Notes under the pieces: generated by a model
The model's database searches: none
What the model saw: the letters and a program-made list of their open reading frames with translations, nothing else
What the model was told of the DNA's origin: nothing
Shown here: piece after piece, positions 18,951 through 27,661 of the stretch
Numbering within the stretch: position 1 is the first letter of the stretch
How the letters are laid out: each line of letters starts with the position of its first letter
Assembly: GCF_914768025.1 (NCBI RefSeq)
Contig: NZ_CAJZCE010000002.1
Location: 124,001-188,000, forward strand
Length of the DNA stretch: 64,000 nt
Source of the DNA: Snodgrassella gandavensis
GTDB taxonomy: Bacteria > Pseudomonadota > Gammaproteobacteria > Burkholderiales > Neisseriaceae
Direction of reading: 5' to 3'
Translations under genes and position numbers: made by a program

Positions 18951-20947
18951 TGTGGCTCGCAGATCCGATTTTTTTACGCAAATCTCCGCCGATACGCACG
19001 CAGTTTATTTTATTGCTGATGCTGGCGTGGGTAGCTTTACCTTTATTATTTGATTTGCCACTGAGCGTAGGCGCCGCATTTGCCGTGCTGTTGATTGTGC
19101 GTGTAGCTTTGCTTTTTACCAATGTTAAAAGGCTACCGTTGTGGGCATTGGTGTTATTGCTGGTGGCTACTGCTGTATGGGTATATTTTCGTATTGGAAC
19201 AATCATAGGCCGCGACGCCAGTGTTTCTCTGCTGATGCTGATGATTGTGCTTAAGGCTTTTGAAGGCGAAACCCTGCGCGACTGGCAGATACTGTTACTG
19301 GCACAGCTAATTTTAATGGGTGGTGGCCTGCTGTTTAATCAAAGCATGCTGATGGCACCATGGCTGATTGTGGCTTTATTCTGCCTGATTTCTTCGCTGG
19401 GCTTATTGGCTGGTATTAATCCGGTTGCCGCTATGCGGCAGGGCGCACTGATTTTGGTTCTGTCTTTTCCGCTGGCAGTAATTTTATTTGTGGTGGTACC
19501 GCGTAAGGATACGCCATTATGGGGCGTACCGCAGCCACAGCAGTCTGCCATAACTGGGTTATCAGATACGCTTGACTCTGGCAGTATCAGTAATCTGATT
19601 CCGAGTAATGCACTGGCGTTTAATGTTACTTTTGATAATGATGTGATTCCCCGCAATGCCGATCTGTACTGGCGTGTGATGGTGATGGGCAATAATCAGG
19701 GCGGGCAGTGGCATGCTGTAAAGGAACAGTATACCGATGAAGATACTTTGCAGTTGCCAAACAGGGCTGTTTTAGCACAGCGACCTGATAGCAGGCTGGT
19801 GGGCTATCAGCTGATTATTCAGGACGACCATGGTCGTATACCGGCACTGGATCAGCCACTGGCAGACAGCCAGTCTGATTTAAGTCGGCGGGTGGGAAAT
19901 GTGGTGCGGGTGAATAAAAGCCGGGAAGGCTTGCGTCGGGTGCATTTATATTCTCAGTTGGTACCGTATCTGCATCAGCAAATGGATCGGAGTTTGCTGA
20001 ATTATTATACCCAGTTGCCGGCAGGACTTAATCCCGAAACCCGCCGGCTGGCGCAACAATTGGCTAAAAAGTCCAGCAGCAGTGAGGAATTTATCCGCCA
20101 TATCCTAGCTTATTTTCGTAATGGTGGTTTTCAATATACGCTAACACCAAAACGCAGTCATGAATCTCTGAATAAAACCGACTATTTTTTATTCAGCAGT
20201 CAGGAAGGTTTTTGTGAAGATTATGCAAATGCTACTGTATGGCTGGCGCGTGCGGTTGGTGTTCCGGCACGAATTGTGATTGGCTATCAGGGAGGCGAAT
20301 ATCATCCTGATGGCAAATTCTGGCAGATTCGCAGTAAGGACGCTCATGCCTGGACAGAAATCTGGCTAGCAGAAAAAGGTAAATGGCAGCGAGTAGACCC
20401 AACCAGTGCGGTTTCATCGGTACGGGTGGAAAACGGGGTGGAAAATGCTTTGCCAGCAGAACAGCGAGCAGGGTTGTCTTCGCCTTATCCATTATTACAA
20501 AAATATCTGGATAAAGGCCAGTTTTACTGGCAGCAATGGGTAGTTAACTATGACTCTGGCCGCCAAAGTTCGATACTGGACTGGCTTAAGTTAAAAGATA
20601 TACCCAAGTCAGTATTGTTACTGGTGATTGCGATTGCGATCATGATTACTGCGCTGCCACTGATTATCTGGCTGCGTAGACAGGGAAATATGCAGGCGCA
20701 GCCATTGACCGATGGTATCAATCTGCTTAAGCAGGCTGTTATAGAAGGGGCGGAGGCGGAGTTATCGGCTATCGGCCCGCTGGAACTACAGGCTATTCTG
20801 GCTGAGCATGGTTTACTTAATGATAATTTAGCTGCTTTACTGGCTCAATATATTGATTGGCAGTATGGAACTGCCGGTATGCCGGACAAACGGCAGCAGC
20901 GTGCATGGTATCGTAAAGTAAAGCAGGTTGTTCGCCGGTTATCGTGA
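18944..20947 (+). CDS. TgpA-like transmembrane transglutaminase-family protein (DUF3488)
   Basis: A 667-residue protein. The N-terminal third has several membrane segments (DUF3488); a periplasmic domain follows with the transglutaminase triad visible as Cys in SQEGFCEDYANATVW, His in SKDAHAWTEIW and Asp in WQRVDPTSA, then one membrane segment (about 545-565) and a cytosolic tail. P. aeruginosa TgpA is the characterised homologue, with an essential but poorly defined envelope role. The start is ambiguous: ATG 18944 or ATG 18950, both overlapping the DUF58 stop. Confidence 0.9.
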   Translation: MVMWLADPIFLRKSPPIRTQFILLLMLAWVALPLLFDLPLSVGAAFAVLLIVRVALLFTNVKRLPLWALVLLLVATAVWVYFRIGTIIGRDASVSLLMLMIVLKAFEGETLRDWQILLLAQLILMGGGLLFNQSMLMAPWLIVALFCLISSLGLLAGINPVAAMRQGALILVLSFPLAVILFVVVPRKDTPLWGVPQPQQSAITGLSDTLDSGSISNLIPSNALAFNVTFDNDVIPRNADLYWRVMVMGNNQGGQWHAVKEQYTDEDTLQLPNRAVLAQRPDSRLVGYQLIIQDDHGRIPALDQPLADSQSDLSRRVGNVVRVNKSREGLRRVHLYSQLVPYLHQQMDRSLLNYYTQLPAGLNPETRRLAQQLAKKSSSSEEFIRHILAYFRNGGFQYTLTPKRSHESLNKTDYFLFSSQEGFCEDYANATVWLARAVGVPARIVIGYQGGEYHPDGKFWQIRSKDAHAWTEIWLAEKGKWQRVDPTSAVSSVRVENGVENALPAEQRAGLSSPYPLLQKYLDKGQFYWQQWVVNYDSGRQSSILDWLKLKDIPKSVLLLVIAIAIMITALPLIIWLRRQGNMQAQPLTDGINLLKQAVIEGAEAELSAIGPLELQAILAEHGLLNDNLAALLAQYIDWQYGTAGMPDKRQQRAWYRKVKQVVRRLS

Positions 20948-21099
20948 TAATTAAAGCGTATCTATATGTTTTTAGGTGAACCCTACTTGGTAGTTAAGTA
21001 GATGGATAAATCCTGTCAAACCTGAAGTCTTGGTCAATATTTTGAATATTTGTAATGCATAGGATGGCGTACTTGTTGCAGCTGTTCATCACAATTTAC

Positions 21100-22044
21100 C
21101 TAAAATATTGAGGCAGCCCAGAACAAACGGCCAATAACACGAATTGAGTCAGGAGTAACTGTCTCTGTTTCATAAGCATAATTGTAACTATGAATCTTTA
21201 TCAGAGAATCGTTTGTCTTGACTAAAATTTTTATGTGTGACCAACCATCTTCGTCAATAAACGCATAAATTTTCCCACTACGAATCTCAGTTTCCGCCGT
21301 ATCGATCCCTACCAAAGAACCATCTTGTAGTATTGGTACCATGCTATCATCAAGAACCCGACAATAAATAATGTTATTTGGTCGAACGCCTAACTTTTGC
21401 AGCTCAGGTAGACTTAAGGGAACAGGCAAAGTTTCAAGAGCATTATTGTAACGCCCTAATCCGGCAGCCAACTTCACGTCACTATGATACGGTACTACAA
21501 CAAAGTTGCCCTTTGGTAAATCTTCCGGCTTATCATAGAATACTGGCTTTACATGAGATGAAGAAAATTCTCCTGTACGCGCTTTATTACTTAAAGCTTG
21601 TTTAGCAGTAGATCCTTTACTACTGTATTCCACCGGAAATTCTGCTAAGGTACTGGACTTGCCTCGTCTAGTTTTATCTGTTCTGCGAGTGTTAGATGTA
21701 GAACGTGGAGCGTTGTCTAGCACCTTGCTGACTTTTTCTTTAGATATACTACGAGGTACGGTATCACCAAATTTCTTAACCTTATTTAAACGTTTACTAG
21801 AATTCATTTCTAAATACTGCTTAATTTTAGCTTCAACTCCTCGCCTACGGTGATCCCGTGCGCATTTAGGACAGCCAAATTTGGAGAGCCTTAAATTCCT
21901 GAAACCTAAATCTTCTACCAAGCCATGTTTGTAACATAATATAGAACATGGTCTTGATGCTGATTCGAACTTAACAAGTTTATTATTTGGAAATTTTGAT
22001 TCGTATAAGTTTTTGGCCTCTGTAAATGTCACCTTTGCCGGCAT
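21100..22044 (-). CDS. DUF723 zinc domain fused to S24 (LexA-like) peptidase: putative self-cleaving regulator
   Basis: A 314-residue protein. The N terminus (about 1-65) resembles DUF723, with a zinc-ligand pattern Cys37-x2-His40-x17-Cys58-x2-Cys61, followed by a Lys/Arg/Ser-rich linker to about 165. The C terminus is an S24 peptidase: probable cleavage bond Ala194-Gly195 (KLAAGLG), nucleophile Ser234 (LDDSMVP), general base Lys272 (SHIKI). The spacing of these three matches LexA and phage repressors. A helix-turn-helix is not visible, so DNA binding would have to come from the zinc domain. Strong AAGGAGGT precedes the ATG. Autocleavage after DNA damage is inferred from the intact dyad. It has no phage neighbours. 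Confidence 0.8.
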   Translation of the reverse strand: MPAKVTFTEAKNLYESKFPNNKLVKFESASRPCSILCYKHGLVEDLGFRNLRLSKFGCPKCARDHRRRGVEAKIKQYLEMNSSKRLNKVKKFGDTVPRSISKEKVSKVLDNAPRSTSNTRRTDKTRRGKSSTLAEFPVEYSSKGSTAKQALSNKARTGEFSSSHVKPVFYDKPEDLPKGNFVVVPYHSDVKLAAGLGRYNNALETLPVPLSLPELQKLGVRPNNIIYCRVLDDSMVPILQDGSLVGIDTAETEIRSGKIYAFIDEDGWSHIKILVKTNDSLIKIHSYNYAYETETVTPDSIRVIGRLFWAASIF

Positions 22045-22122
22045 TTATATCTACCTCCTTTGCAATTTCTTTACTTTAGATTATTATAAAATTACCTAGA
22101 TAAAAGGTCAAAAGTTTCAAAT

Positions 22123-22140
22123 GTCTGATTATTTTCAGAC
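22123..22140. promoter_or_regulatory. Palindrome upstream of the S24 gene, operator candidate
   Basis: GTCTGA-TTATTT-TCAGAC is a perfect 6-bp inverted repeat about 80 bp upstream of the S24 start. A second TCTGA-AAG-TCAGA stands at 22249-22261 and a looser TATCTG/CAGATA pair at 22284-22316, so the same half-site recurs. Confidence 0.4.
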
Positions 22141-22815
22141 TAACGTTGCCGCAACTAAATATAAACATTATAAAGCGAAAACTACCCAACATTGAAATTT
22201 GGTACCAATGGCTGGGTAGTCTATTACAGCGTTGAATGATCATATTAATCTGAAAGTCAGAAGTTTTTCCGTATCGTCAATAATATCTGACTATTCGGAA
22301 TCCCTGCTGACAGATAACTTTTATTCATGTTGAGTAAAAGTTAAGAAATAACAATACTTTAAATTATTTTGATTGAAAAGGGTTAATTAGTGTTAATAAT
22401 TAACTATATGATTTTAATAATCATTAAATTTAAATTGGGTGTTGTGAAAAATGAAATATTTATCTTTTTATACTTGAGGCTGATTGCCGGCTGCACGGGC
22501 AGATGAATGATTCAGAATGGCTTGAATACTTTTGTATCTGAAACTAATCATTTAATTCTGTAATATTTATATGGATAAAATAATGTATTAGGAAGATTCT
22601 TGTTTTTGAGTGATATTGAAAATTGCTTTGATGCAAATCGATACTGGTTTGAAATTTTCGGTAGTCTTATTTATTTTTCCAGTAAATAATATTTAATAAT
22701 CAAAGTTATATTTGATTGGTGCTCTAAATAAAAAAATACTTGTCAATTCTTAGGTTGTCGTATTCAATTTATTATCTCTATTATTAATGTCATCAATAAC
22801 TTCTGAGGTTTTATT
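22141..22815 (+). other. AT-rich intergenic region with inverted repeats
   Basis: No gene is supported between the S24 and PEP-mutase genes. Besides the TCTGA palindromes there is a long imperfect hairpin, ACTACCCA-A-CATTG (22181-22194) against CAATG-GC-TGGGTAGT (22206-22220), without a U-run. The remainder is AT-rich. Confidence 0.45.
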
Positions 22816-23589
22816 ATGACATTTACTGAGTTCCATAAAAATTCTTATCCTTTAATACTATGTAATGTTTGGGATGTAAATAGTGCTAGGATAGCCGAAA
22901 AACTAGGTTTTCAGGCTATTGGTACTTCTAGTGCTGCGATTGCTTGTATGCTTGGCTATGAAGATGGAGAAAAGATACAATTTAAGGAGTTGTGTTATGT
23001 TATACAAAAAATTGCTGAAAACACATCTTTACCTCTTTCAGTTGATATGGAGGCAGGGTATAGCAGAATACCAACTGAAATAGTCAATAATATTAAGAAG
23101 CTGGCAACATATGGTATTGTAGGAATTAATCTTGAGGATAGTATTGTGAACGAAGAGCGTATACTGCTTGATAGTAAAAGCTTCGCTAATATTATTCATG
23201 AGGTTAAAAGCAGACTTAATGAAGCTAATCTAAATATTTTCCTTAATATTCGAACCGATACTTATTTATTAAATGTTCCGGATAAGCTGGATGAAACCCA
23301 AAAACGCATTGAACTGTATACAAAAGCTGGTGCTGATGGAATTTTTATCCCTTGTTTAGTGCATGAATCAGATATTAAATTTCTTGTAGATAAATCTCGG
23401 TTACCTATTAATGTTATGGCTATGCCTGATCTACCTGATTTTGAAAAGCTCAAAGAGTTAGGTGTTAAACGGATCAGCATGGGAGATTGTTTATTTTCTA
23501 ATATGTCTAGGATGCTTAAACATAAACTTGGTAAGGTTATGGGCAATCAATCTTTTGATGATATTTTCAGTGCTGATAGCAACAGCTGA
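22816..23589 (+). CDS. Isocitrate lyase/PEP mutase superfamily protein
   Basis: A 257-residue protein of the PEP mutase/isocitrate lyase family, with LCNVWDVNSARIAEKLGFQAIGTSSAAIA, the metal-binding SVDMEAGYS, GINLEDS and FLNIRTDTYL motifs of the TIM barrel. Members cleave or form C-C or C-P bonds next to a carboxylate (methylisocitrate, oxaloacetate, phosphonopyruvate). The Cys-bearing KKCGH-type loop of isocitrate lyase is absent, so lyase activity on isocitrate is unlikely. No phosphonate genes lie nearby, so substrate cannot be named. The gene stands alone and is more AT-rich than the backbone. Confidence 0.82.
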   Translation: MTFTEFHKNSYPLILCNVWDVNSARIAEKLGFQAIGTSSAAIACMLGYEDGEKIQFKELCYVIQKIAENTSLPLSVDMEAGYSRIPTEIVNNIKKLATYGIVGINLEDSIVNEERILLDSKSFANIIHEVKSRLNEANLNIFLNIRTDTYLLNVPDKLDETQKRIELYTKAGADGIFIPCLVHESDIKFLVDKSRLPINVMAMPDLPDFEKLKELGVKRISMGDCLFSNMSRMLKHKLGKVMGNQSFDDIFSADSNS

Positions 23590-23835
23590 TTTGAATATTA
23601 CTAAACTTGATATGCAGAATTAAAGCATATCAATATTCTAAATATTTTAAATTAATATCCTTTCATTGTTTCATATTTTATAAATACCATTGTAAGCTGG
23701 TGAGTAGATTTAGTATGTACTCCTGATAAGCTGGTATTGATATGGGAGTTATGCAGCAGCACTTGCATACTTGCAGCCATAATTAAAGCCCACTGCTATG
23801 GTAACGTCTGAGCAGTGAGCCTGTGTTTGGTAAGT

Positions 23836-25548
23836 TCAGATATTATTCTTTATCATGTCGATAACGTCTTTGCCTTTGCCTTCAAGTATGGCTTTGGAAC
23901 CATACCAAACCATGTTTTTCACATTTTCATAGCTGATTGCTGGCGGCAGCATCAGTTCTTTGTCGCTGATTACGACATCCAGCAGAGCTGGGCCTTTATG
24001 TGCCAGAAAGGTTTGTATTGCAGCTTCCAGTTCGGAAGATTTACTGACACTCTGGGCACAGAAGCCACAGCCCTCGGCGATGGTTTTAAAATCACCATTT
24101 ATCAAATCAACAAATACTTCTACTAGTCCTTCGCCTTTTTGTTCCTGTTCAACGAAGTTGAGGGAGCTGTTGTTGAAAACGACTATTTTAATTGGCAGAT
24201 TTTCCTGTTTGGCGGTAAGCAGGTCACCCATCAGCATGGCTAGGCCACCATCACCAGATAAGGAAATTACTTGCCGTGCTGGGAAAGCTTTCTGCAATCC
24301 ATAAGCCTGAGGCATGCCATTTGACATGGTGCCATGTTTCAGGCTGGTAAGAAAACGTCGCTTACCGTTCATGGTCAGGTAGCGTGCACCCCATAGCATG
24401 GGTGTACCCACGTCAGCGGTAATCAGGGCATCGTCGTCGGCATGTTCGTCTAGCAGCTCAATCAGTTGTTGCGGATGAATTGGATGTTTGTCGTCTGGCG
24501 TGGCATAAGCTTCATATTTATCCATGATTTTGGCAAATAGGGCGGTATGGTGATCCAGAAAGCTGCTGTCGCTATGTGGCTGAATTTTTGGTAAAACAGT
24601 TTGCAGGGTAGTTTTAACATCGCCTACCAGTCCCAAGCTGATTGGATGGCGTAAACCTAGTTGAGTCGCATCGTGATCAATCTGGATTATGTTGGCGTTT
24701 TCTGGATAGTATTCTGCCCATGCAAAACTGCAGCCAAGTAATAATAAGGTGTCACAGTTTTTGACTGCTTCATAGCCGGCTTTGGTGCCAAACATGCCGG
24801 TCATGCCTATCTGATAGGGGTTTTCCCAGGCAATGCTGTCCTTGGCGCGAGACGTGTGTACAACTGGTGCCTTGAGCTTTTCAGCCAAGGCAATCACTTC
24901 GTCATGTGCATCTTTACTACCATAACCGGCATAAATGGTGATTTTATTGCCCTGATTGATGGCTTTAACCAGTTCTTCGATTTCATTATCATTTGGGCGG
25001 GTAACTGGCTGCGGCTGCCAGATTTTTATCGGTTGTTCGACTACTTCCATTTTGCTGATGTCGCTGGGCAGGATAACAACGGCTACGCCGCGCTTGTTGA
25101 TTGCTGTCTGAGCCGCCTGAATGAAGATACGCTGTGCTTCCTGTGGCTGGTTAACCATCTGACAGAATACGCTGGTGTCCTGATAAACTTTGAGAAAGTC
25201 CACTTCCTGAGGAAAACCGGTACCCATGGATGTGGCAGCCAGTTGGCTGGCAATCACAATGACTGGCGCATTGTTGCGATTGGATTCGTACAGCCCGTTA
25301 ATCAGATGCAGGCTGCCGGGGCCACATGAACCGGCACAGGCAGTGAGTTTATTGGTAATCAAGGCTTCAGCACCGGCGGCAAATGCAGCAGCTTCTTCAT
25401 GACGGGTATGTACCCAGTTAATACTGCTTTTTTCGATGGCCTTACCGACAAAATTCAGGGTATCGCCGATGATGCCATAGCAGTTGCTTACTCCGGCTGC
25501 GGTCAGTACATCAATCAGTACTTCTGAAACGGTTTTGGTTTTAGACAT
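23836..25548 (-). CDS. poxB: Pyruvate:quinone oxidoreductase PoxB
   Basis: A 570-residue thiamine-diphosphate enzyme. It has the N-terminal catalytic Glu region (HTRHEEAAAFAAGAEA), a central FAD-binding domain and the TPP motif GDGGLAMLMGDLLTAKQENLPIKIVVFNN. The C-terminal helix (about 545-570) fits the lipid-binding activation segment of PoxB. It decarboxylates pyruvate to acetate and CO2 with electrons passing to ubiquinone at the membrane. Length and motifs agree with PoxB rather than acetolactate synthase. GAGGAAA precedes the ATG. Confidence 0.93.
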   Translation of the reverse strand: MSKTKTVSEVLIDVLTAAGVSNCYGIIGDTLNFVGKAIEKSSINWVHTRHEEAAAFAAGAEALITNKLTACAGSCGPGSLHLINGLYESNRNNAPVIVIASQLAATSMGTGFPQEVDFLKVYQDTSVFCQMVNQPQEAQRIFIQAAQTAINKRGVAVVILPSDISKMEVVEQPIKIWQPQPVTRPNDNEIEELVKAINQGNKITIYAGYGSKDAHDEVIALAEKLKAPVVHTSRAKDSIAWENPYQIGMTGMFGTKAGYEAVKNCDTLLLLGCSFAWAEYYPENANIIQIDHDATQLGLRHPISLGLVGDVKTTLQTVLPKIQPHSDSSFLDHHTALFAKIMDKYEAYATPDDKHPIHPQQLIELLDEHADDDALITADVGTPMLWGARYLTMNGKRRFLTSLKHGTMSNGMPQAYGLQKAFPARQVISLSGDGGLAMLMGDLLTAKQENLPIKIVVFNNSSLNFVEQEQKGEGLVEVFVDLINGDFKTIAEGCGFCAQSVSKSSELEAAIQTFLAHKGPALLDVVISDKELMLPPAISYENVKNMVWYGSKAILEGKGKDVIDMIKNNI

Positions 25549-25770
25549 GATGTATTTCCTCTAAATTTAATTATTAATTAATGGTTGGAAAATAAATAAA
25601 TAGTTTATTTGATAATCATTTGGTTATGTTTTCTGTGTTTTCTATGTATACAGTAAATTTAAGTGCTATGTTAATTTTTTATCAATATTTATTGTGGTAG
25701 TGAGTTATCTACAACACTAGGATGTTGGTAAACTCATTATATAAGTTGGTATTTTTGAATATCATCTAAT

Positions 25771-25803
25771 AAAAAAGGCAGCCGATACATAGTATCGCCT
25801 GCC
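25771..25803 (-). terminator. Terminator of grxB
   Basis: On the minus strand GGCAG-G-CGATAC, loop TAT, GTATCG-G-CTGCC, then TTTTTT. One internal mismatch. Confidence 0.8.
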
Positions 25804-25824
25804 AATTGGGACAAAGGAGAAATT

Positions 25825-26472
25825 TCAGATGGCGTGGTCATTAAACAGGGGAATTCGGGTAATGCGGCTGATGCTGTGCATGTAGTCAAGTACCGGTGCT
25901 GTCCATTCAACACCCTTAACCATGGTCAGATTGCGCAGTAATGGAAATAACAGTATATCTTCCATGCCAAAGATACCATTGGCACCGTGATCGCTGATAA
26001 GCAATGGTGACAATGCAATCAAATCGGCATTCAAGCGCTCAATATAGGTTTGGCTGTTAAGCAGATGCTGTTGAAAATCGCCGTAGATAGCTGTTTTTTT
26101 GTTAACAAAATAATCTATGGCACTTTGAGTAGCAAATTCAGGCAGATTAATGCTGATGCAGCGCGGCAAGGTAAGGAAATTGCGGTAAGTATCTACAATT
26201 TTTATCCAGCCTTCGATTTCGGGGCGGACTGTGCTGTTTAATAAAGTATCACCGGCAAGCTGGTCAATGTAGTGCACAATATCCAGACTTTCACCCATGG
26301 CACTGCCATCGTCTTTCACTAATATCGGTACTATTTTTGTGCCGATTAGTTTATTGGGTGTGTCTTCATCATCGTTGAGCAGGTAAATATTTTCTACCGG
26401 TACGATTTTTTTACCAAATATCATGCGGACACGCACACAGTAGGGGCAATGGTCATAAAGATAAAGTTTCAT
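25825..26472 (-). CDS. grxB: Glutaredoxin 2
   Basis: A 215-residue GST-like glutaredoxin with the redox site CPYC at residues 9-12 (MKLYLYDHCPYCVRVRMIFG), GTKIVPIL with the cis-Pro, GESLDIVHYID and the C-terminal helical domain including LFPLLRNLTMVKGVEW. It reduces glutathione-protein mixed disulfides. Length equals that of E. coli GrxB. It is a single gene between poxB and hemF. Confidence 0.93.
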   Translation of the reverse strand: MKLYLYDHCPYCVRVRMIFGKKIVPVENIYLLNDDEDTPNKLIGTKIVPILVKDDGSAMGESLDIVHYIDQLAGDTLLNSTVRPEIEGWIKIVDTYRNFLTLPRCISINLPEFATQSAIDYFVNKKTAIYGDFQQHLLNSQTYIERLNADLIALSPLLISDHGANGIFGMEDILLFPLLRNLTMVKGVEWTAPVLDYMHSISRITRIPLFNDHAI

Positions 26473-26711
26473 TCTGGTTTCCTTGTTTTGGTGTATTGTG
26501 TGAATTAAAGGGGTGCTGTTTGCGTTGTCTGGAACACATTTATCAGGTATTGATGTTGTAATTAGCCTCTTGCTGATGATAAATGTGCAGTAAAATACTT
26601 TCTTTACACAATCTTTTTGATTTTAAAAAAATCTGGTTTTGTGAATTCTTTTTTAATAAGAATTAATTGATATTATACATATATTAATTAATTTTAGTTC
26701 ACGGTTTTTTC

Positions 26712-27638
26712 ATGAGTTGTGATGCGTTTAATCAAGTTTTAAGTTTTTTTAAAAATTTTCAGGCAGATTTAACTGAAGCTCTGGTTCAGGAAGACGGTGC
26801 TGCGGGGTTTGTGGCAGATGAGTGGTCTGGTGGTCTGGGCAAGGGATGCAGTATGGTGCTGAAAGACGGTGCTGTGTTTGAGCAGGCTGGCGTAAATTTT
26901 TCCCATGTAACGGGTAAAGCAATGCCAGTTTCAGCAACACGGGAACGCCAGTATCTGGCCGGTGCTCCGTATGAGGCCATGGGGGTATCACTAGTGGTAC
27001 ATCCGCGTAATCCGTATATACCTACCAGCCATGCCAATGTGAGGCTGTTTGTGGCCTATCCTGAACAGGCCAAGCCGGTTTGGTGGTTTGGCGGAGGTTT
27101 TGATCTGACGCCATTTTATCCATTTACGGAAGATGTAGTGCATTGGCATCAGGTGGCGCGTGAGGCGTGTTTGCCTTTTGGTGCAACGGTATATACCGAA
27201 TTTAAAGAGTGGTGCGACCGTTATTTTTATCTGCCACATCGGCAGGAGCAACGAGGTGTGGGCGGTTTGTTTTTTGATGATTTAAACCGCTGGGATTTTG
27301 CACAGTGTTTTGCTTTTGTACGGACGGTAAGTGCAGCCTATTTACAGGCATACCTGCCTATTGTGGCACGACGTAAAATTATGGTTTATGGCGAGCGGGA
27401 GCGACAGTTTCAGTTGTACCGGCGCGGACGCTATATTGAATTTAATCTGTTATGTGACCGCGGGACGCAATTTGGTTTGCATGCTGGCGGACGCACTGAG
27501 TCGATTCTGATGTCAATGCCACCTTTAGCCCGCTTTGAATATCAGTATGAACCAGTAGCAGGTTCTGCTGAAGCCCGGTTGGCAGAATATTTGCGCATAC
27601 ACGACTGGCTGGCAGAAGCCGAAACTTGTCCGGTTTAG
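26712..27638 (+). CDS. hemF: Oxygen-dependent coproporphyrinogen III oxidase
   Basis: A 308-residue HemF with the family motifs [60 protein letters not shown] and [13 protein letters not shown]. It converts coproporphyrinogen III to protoporphyrinogen IX with O2 in heme synthesis. It stands alone. The presence of the aerobic enzyme fits an oxygen-respiring host. Confidence 0.96.
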   Translation: MSCDAFNQVLSFFKNFQADLTEALVQEDGAAGFVADEWSGGLGKGCSMVLKDGAVFEQAGVNFSHVTGKAMPVSATRERQYLAGAPYEAMGVSLVVHPRNPYIPTSHANVRLFVAYPEQAKPVWWFGGGFDLTPFYPFTEDVVHWHQVAREACLPFGATVYTEFKEWCDRYFYLPHRQEQRGVGGLFFDDLNRWDFAQCFAFVRTVSAAYLQAYLPIVARRKIMVYGERERQFQLYRRGRYIEFNLLCDRGTQFGLHAGGRTESILMSMPPLARFEYQYEPVAGSAEARLAEYLRIHDWLAEAETCPV

Positions 27639-27661
27639 GCAGGTAGCAAATCCTTTTTGGT

